Part shown: piece by piece, positions 6,427 through 8,280 of the stretch
Numbering within the stretch: the stretch's first letter is position 1
How the letters are laid out: the number at the start of each line of letters is the position of its first letter
Source: Candidatus Sodaliphilus limicaballi
Lineage (GTDB): Bacteria > Bacteroidota > Bacteroidia > Bacteroidales > Muribaculaceae
Reading direction: 5' to 3'
Assembly: GCA_018065815.1 (NCBI GenBank)
Contig: JAGHSP010000135.1
Coordinates: forward strand, 1 to 8,280
Length of the DNA stretch: 8,280 nucleotides
Program-made: the position numbers and the translations under genes
The notes under the pieces: generated by a model
Told to the model about the DNA's origin: nothing
The model's database searches: none
What the model saw: only the letters and a program-made list of their open reading frames with translations

Positions 6427-6724
6427 TGCTTCGATTAGAAAGTAGCTTGCTCTGCAAGCAAAATGGAATCAACTAACAGATAGTGTATTATCATTTTGAG
6501 GACCGAGTCCTCTATTTTAAGGAAGGTTCGCTGGTCGCGGCACGGGCTTTGCCCACTTACCGCTGCTCACTCACTTTAGCACGGTTCTTGGCGCGAGCCA
6601 TAATCCTAAAGAAAATCATTTTCTTTTTTCCTACACAACCAAGCCCCCCTTTTCTGACAATGGACTATATATGACGGTGTTTGAGGAAGTTGGGACTAAT
6701 GTTGTGACTTTTAGCGGACACTAA
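6427..6724. other. Palindrome-rich intergenic element with tiny ORFs
   Basis: No conventional gene is supported here, but the sequence is not featureless. Five short palindromes with 3- or 4-nt loops follow each other: GCTTGC/GCAAGC (6445-6459), GAGGAC/GTCCTC (6498-6512), GGGC/GCCC (6544-6554), TGGC/GCCA around GCGA (about 6589-6600) and AAAGAAAA/TTTTCTTT (6608-6626). On the plus strand three tiny ORFs tile the stretch: 16 codons (6427-6477, ending LLCKQNGIN), 63 codons (6483-6674) and 17 codons (6671-6724, ending TFSGH); the last two overlap as ATGA. The 63-residue product is hydrophobic and basic with no family I know. The pattern could be a dispersed intergenic repeat, a structured RNA, or decayed coding sequence. 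I have an unverified impression that similar short peptides recur as spurious proteins in Bacteroidales genomes, which would favour a repeat. Confidence 0.4.
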
Positions 6725-6725
6725 T

Positions 6726-6764
6726 AAAAAACCAGAGCCCGGCCCCAAAACAGCCAGGCTCCAG
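6726..6764 (-). terminator. Intrinsic terminator of rlmD
   Basis: In minus-strand RNA, bases 6764-6752 pair with 6744-6732 in a continuous 13-bp stem (several G-U wobbles) around a 7-nt loop GUUUUGG, followed at once by six U residues (6731-6726). It starts 32 nt after the rlmD stop codon. The wobbles become mismatches and the U-run is lost if read on the plus strand, so it acts for the minus-strand gene. Confidence 0.85.
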
Positions 6765-6796
6765 TCACTATAGAAAATCGCCAATTAAATACTTCT

Positions 6797-8206
6797 TTAT
6801 TTCAACTCCAGCCCCACGACATTCTCAACATGGTGCGTGTGCGGGAACATGTCCACTGGTTGGATTTCAACCACACGATACTTCACGTCAAGCATCGCGA
6901 GGTCACGTGCCTGCGTGGCAGGGTTACAGCTCACATACACGATGCGCTCCGGCTCGGCATTGAGTATCACATTCACAACATCCTCGTGCATGCCAGCACG
7001 AGGCGGATCCACAATCATCACCTCGGGGCGTCCGTGCTCGGCCACAAACGCATCAGTGAGCACATCCTTCATGTCGCCAGCATAGAACAACGTGTTGTCA
7101 ATGCCATTCACGCGTGAATTGAGCTTCGCGTCTTCAATAGCCTCGGGCACATATTCTATACCTATCACCTGGCGAGCCTGGCGAGACACAAAGTTTGCAA
7201 TCGTGCCCGTACCTGTATACAAGTCATATACCAGTTCATTACCAGTAAGTTTAGCCATTCGGCGAGCCACTTTGTAAAGTTCATAGGCTTGCTTTGAATT
7301 TGTCTGGTAGAATGACTTGGGACCGATGCGGAACTTCAATCCTTCCATTTCCTCTTCAATATAGTCGCGGCCGCTGAACAAAATCATCTCCTGGTCGGCA
7401 ATGTTATCATTCACCTTCAGGTTCACGACATATATCAAGCTTGTAATCTGCGGGAATCGTTCCTTTATTGCTCCCATCACGTCATCAATAGCAGTTTGAT
7501 TGGGCTCGCTGAACACAACCACCAGCATTATCTCTCCAGTGCTTGCAACACGCACCATGATCATGCGCATTAAGCCCTCATTATTCCTGATGTCATAGAA
7601 CGAATACCCCTGCTTCACAGCATAGTCGCGAATGAACAACCTTATCTCGTCGCTTATATCATCCTGCAGCCAGCATTGATTGATGTTAAGCACCTTGTCA
7701 AACGCCCCCGGGATGTGGAATCCCAGCGCATTGCGGTCGGGGAATTCAGCACCGCTCTCCAGTTGCTCGCGTGTGAGCCAGCACTTGTTAGAGAAAGTGA
7801 ACTCAAGCTTATTGCGGTAGCGTTTCGTCTCAGCGCTGCCCAGTATAGGGTTAATCTCGGGGATTTCAATCTTTGCGATACGTTCCATTGCATCCACAAC
7901 CTGCTGTTGCTTGCATTGCAGCTGAAACTCGTATGGCAGATGCTGCCACTTGCAACCGCCACACACACCGAAGTGCTCGCAGAACGGCTCCACGCGCAAA
8001 TCGCTGGGTTTCACCATGCGGGCAATCTCACCCTCGGCAAAGCTATGTTTCTTGCGAGTAACCTTCAAGTCAATAATATCGCCAGGAGCGCCGTATGGCA
8101 CAAACACCACAAGGTCATTCCAGCGGCCCAGGCTCTTACCCTCGGCCGCAACACCGGTAATCTCAAAATTCTCAACAACCGGCAGTACTTTTCTTTTTCT
8201 TGCCAC
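6797..8206 (-). CDS. rlmD: 23S rRNA (uracil-C5)-methyltransferase, RlmD/TrmA family
   Basis: This SAM-dependent enzyme methylates carbon 5 of a uracil in 23S rRNA (U1939 in E. coli for RlmD). With the GTG start at 8206-8204 it has 469 residues. An N-terminal TRAM-like RNA-binding domain (about 10-60) is followed by an iron-sulfur cluster motif C76-x5-C82-x2-C85 with a likely fourth ligand C178. The SAM-binding motif is YDLYTGTGTIANF (about 327-339); DPPRAGM (400-406) and VSCNPATQARD (425-435, catalytic nucleophile C427) follow, and E461 in HHVENVV is the likely general base. All key residues are present. A longer reading from a TTG at 8260 is rejected because it overlaps the promoter; MARKRKVLPV is also the natural opening of relatives. 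The gene stands alone with its own promoter and terminator. RlmD cannot be told from RlmC/RlmCD specificity by eye, so the exact target uracil is inferred from family. Confidence 0.93.
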   Translation of the reverse strand: MARKRKVLPVVENFEITGVAAEGKSLGRWNDLVVFVPYGAPGDIIDLKVTRKKHSFAEGEIARMVKPSDLRVEPFCEHFGVCGGCKWQHLPYEFQLQCKQQQVVDAMERIAKIEIPEINPILGSAETKRYRNKLEFTFSNKCWLTREQLESGAEFPDRNALGFHIPGAFDKVLNINQCWLQDDISDEIRLFIRDYAVKQGYSFYDIRNNEGLMRMIMVRVASTGEIMLVVVFSEPNQTAIDDVMGAIKERFPQITSLIYVVNLKVNDNIADQEMILFSGRDYIEEEMEGLKFRIGPKSFYQTNSKQAYELYKVARRMAKLTGNELVYDLYTGTGTIANFVSRQARQVIGIEYVPEAIEDAKLNSRVNGIDNTLFYAGDMKDVLTDAFVAEHGRPEVMIVDPPRAGMHEDVVNVILNAEPERIVYVSCNPATQARDLAMLDVKYRVVEIQPVDMFPHTHHVENVVGLELK

Positions 8207-8226
8207 GATAAAAATAATATTTTTTG

Positions 8227-8258
8227 CAAAAGTACAAAAAAAACACCACACCCGCAAC
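8227..8258 (-). promoter_or_regulatory. Promoter of rlmD
   Basis: Minus-strand TACTTTTG (8234-8227) fits the -7 consensus TAnnTTTG exactly, with GTTG (8258-8255) 20 nt upstream as the -33 element. The GTG start lies 20 nt downstream of the -7 element, so the leader is roughly 13-16 nt and AT-rich. This placement decides the start codon of rlmD. Confidence 0.7.
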
Positions 8259-8280
8259 AACCCCGACGCACCTCACCGTA

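Noticed and set aside
6483..6674. 63-codon ORF as a confident protein gene
   Set aside because: No promoter, no known family, and it spans several palindromes; kept only as part of the intergenic element.

Overview
This 8.3 kb window looks like chromosomal housekeeping sequence from a member of the Bacteroidales (phylum Bacteroidota). The reasons are four good matches to the Bacteroidota sigma-ABfr promoter (about TTTG, 19-21 nt, TAnnTTTG), A-rich start regions without Shine-Dalgarno sequences, and Bacteroidales-type ThrRS, IF-3 and RlmD proteins. A gut relative of the Muribaculaceae or Prevotella is plausible, but this is a guess from protein style. No phage, IS, CRISPR, tRNA or rRNA gene was seen.

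Layout: positions 1-4390 read on the minus strand. From right to left they hold a secreted tetratricopeptide-repeat protein (2324-4390), threonyl-tRNA synthetase thrS (270-2204, with its own promoter and a hairpin leader), and the start of infC (translation initiation factor IF-3), cut off by the window edge at base 1. No promoter is visible between thrS and infC, so they are probably one transcript, with a long hairpin in the spacer. A divergent promoter region (4391-4536) separates the TPR gene from a plus-strand pair: a secreted protein with two META domains (4537-5409) and an unrecognised cytosolic protein (5505-6371). A 425-nt stretch (6372-6796) has no convincing conventional gene but is dense in small palindromes and tiny ORFs. 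The window ends with a minus-strand 23S rRNA uracil methyltransferase of the RlmD family (6797-8206), with a clear promoter and a strong intrinsic terminator.

Functionally the minus-strand genes thrS, infC and rlmD serve translation and ribosome maturation, while the TPR and META proteins are envelope proteins of unknown role. The most interesting signal is in the thrS leader: an 8-bp perfect hairpin whose 7-nt loop reads like the anticodon loop of tRNA-Thr(UGU), with U at the position equivalent to 33, UGU at 34-36 and A at 37. This suggests ThrRS autoregulation by tRNA mimicry, analogous to E. coli thrS. The second is the palindrome-rich spacer at 6427-6724.
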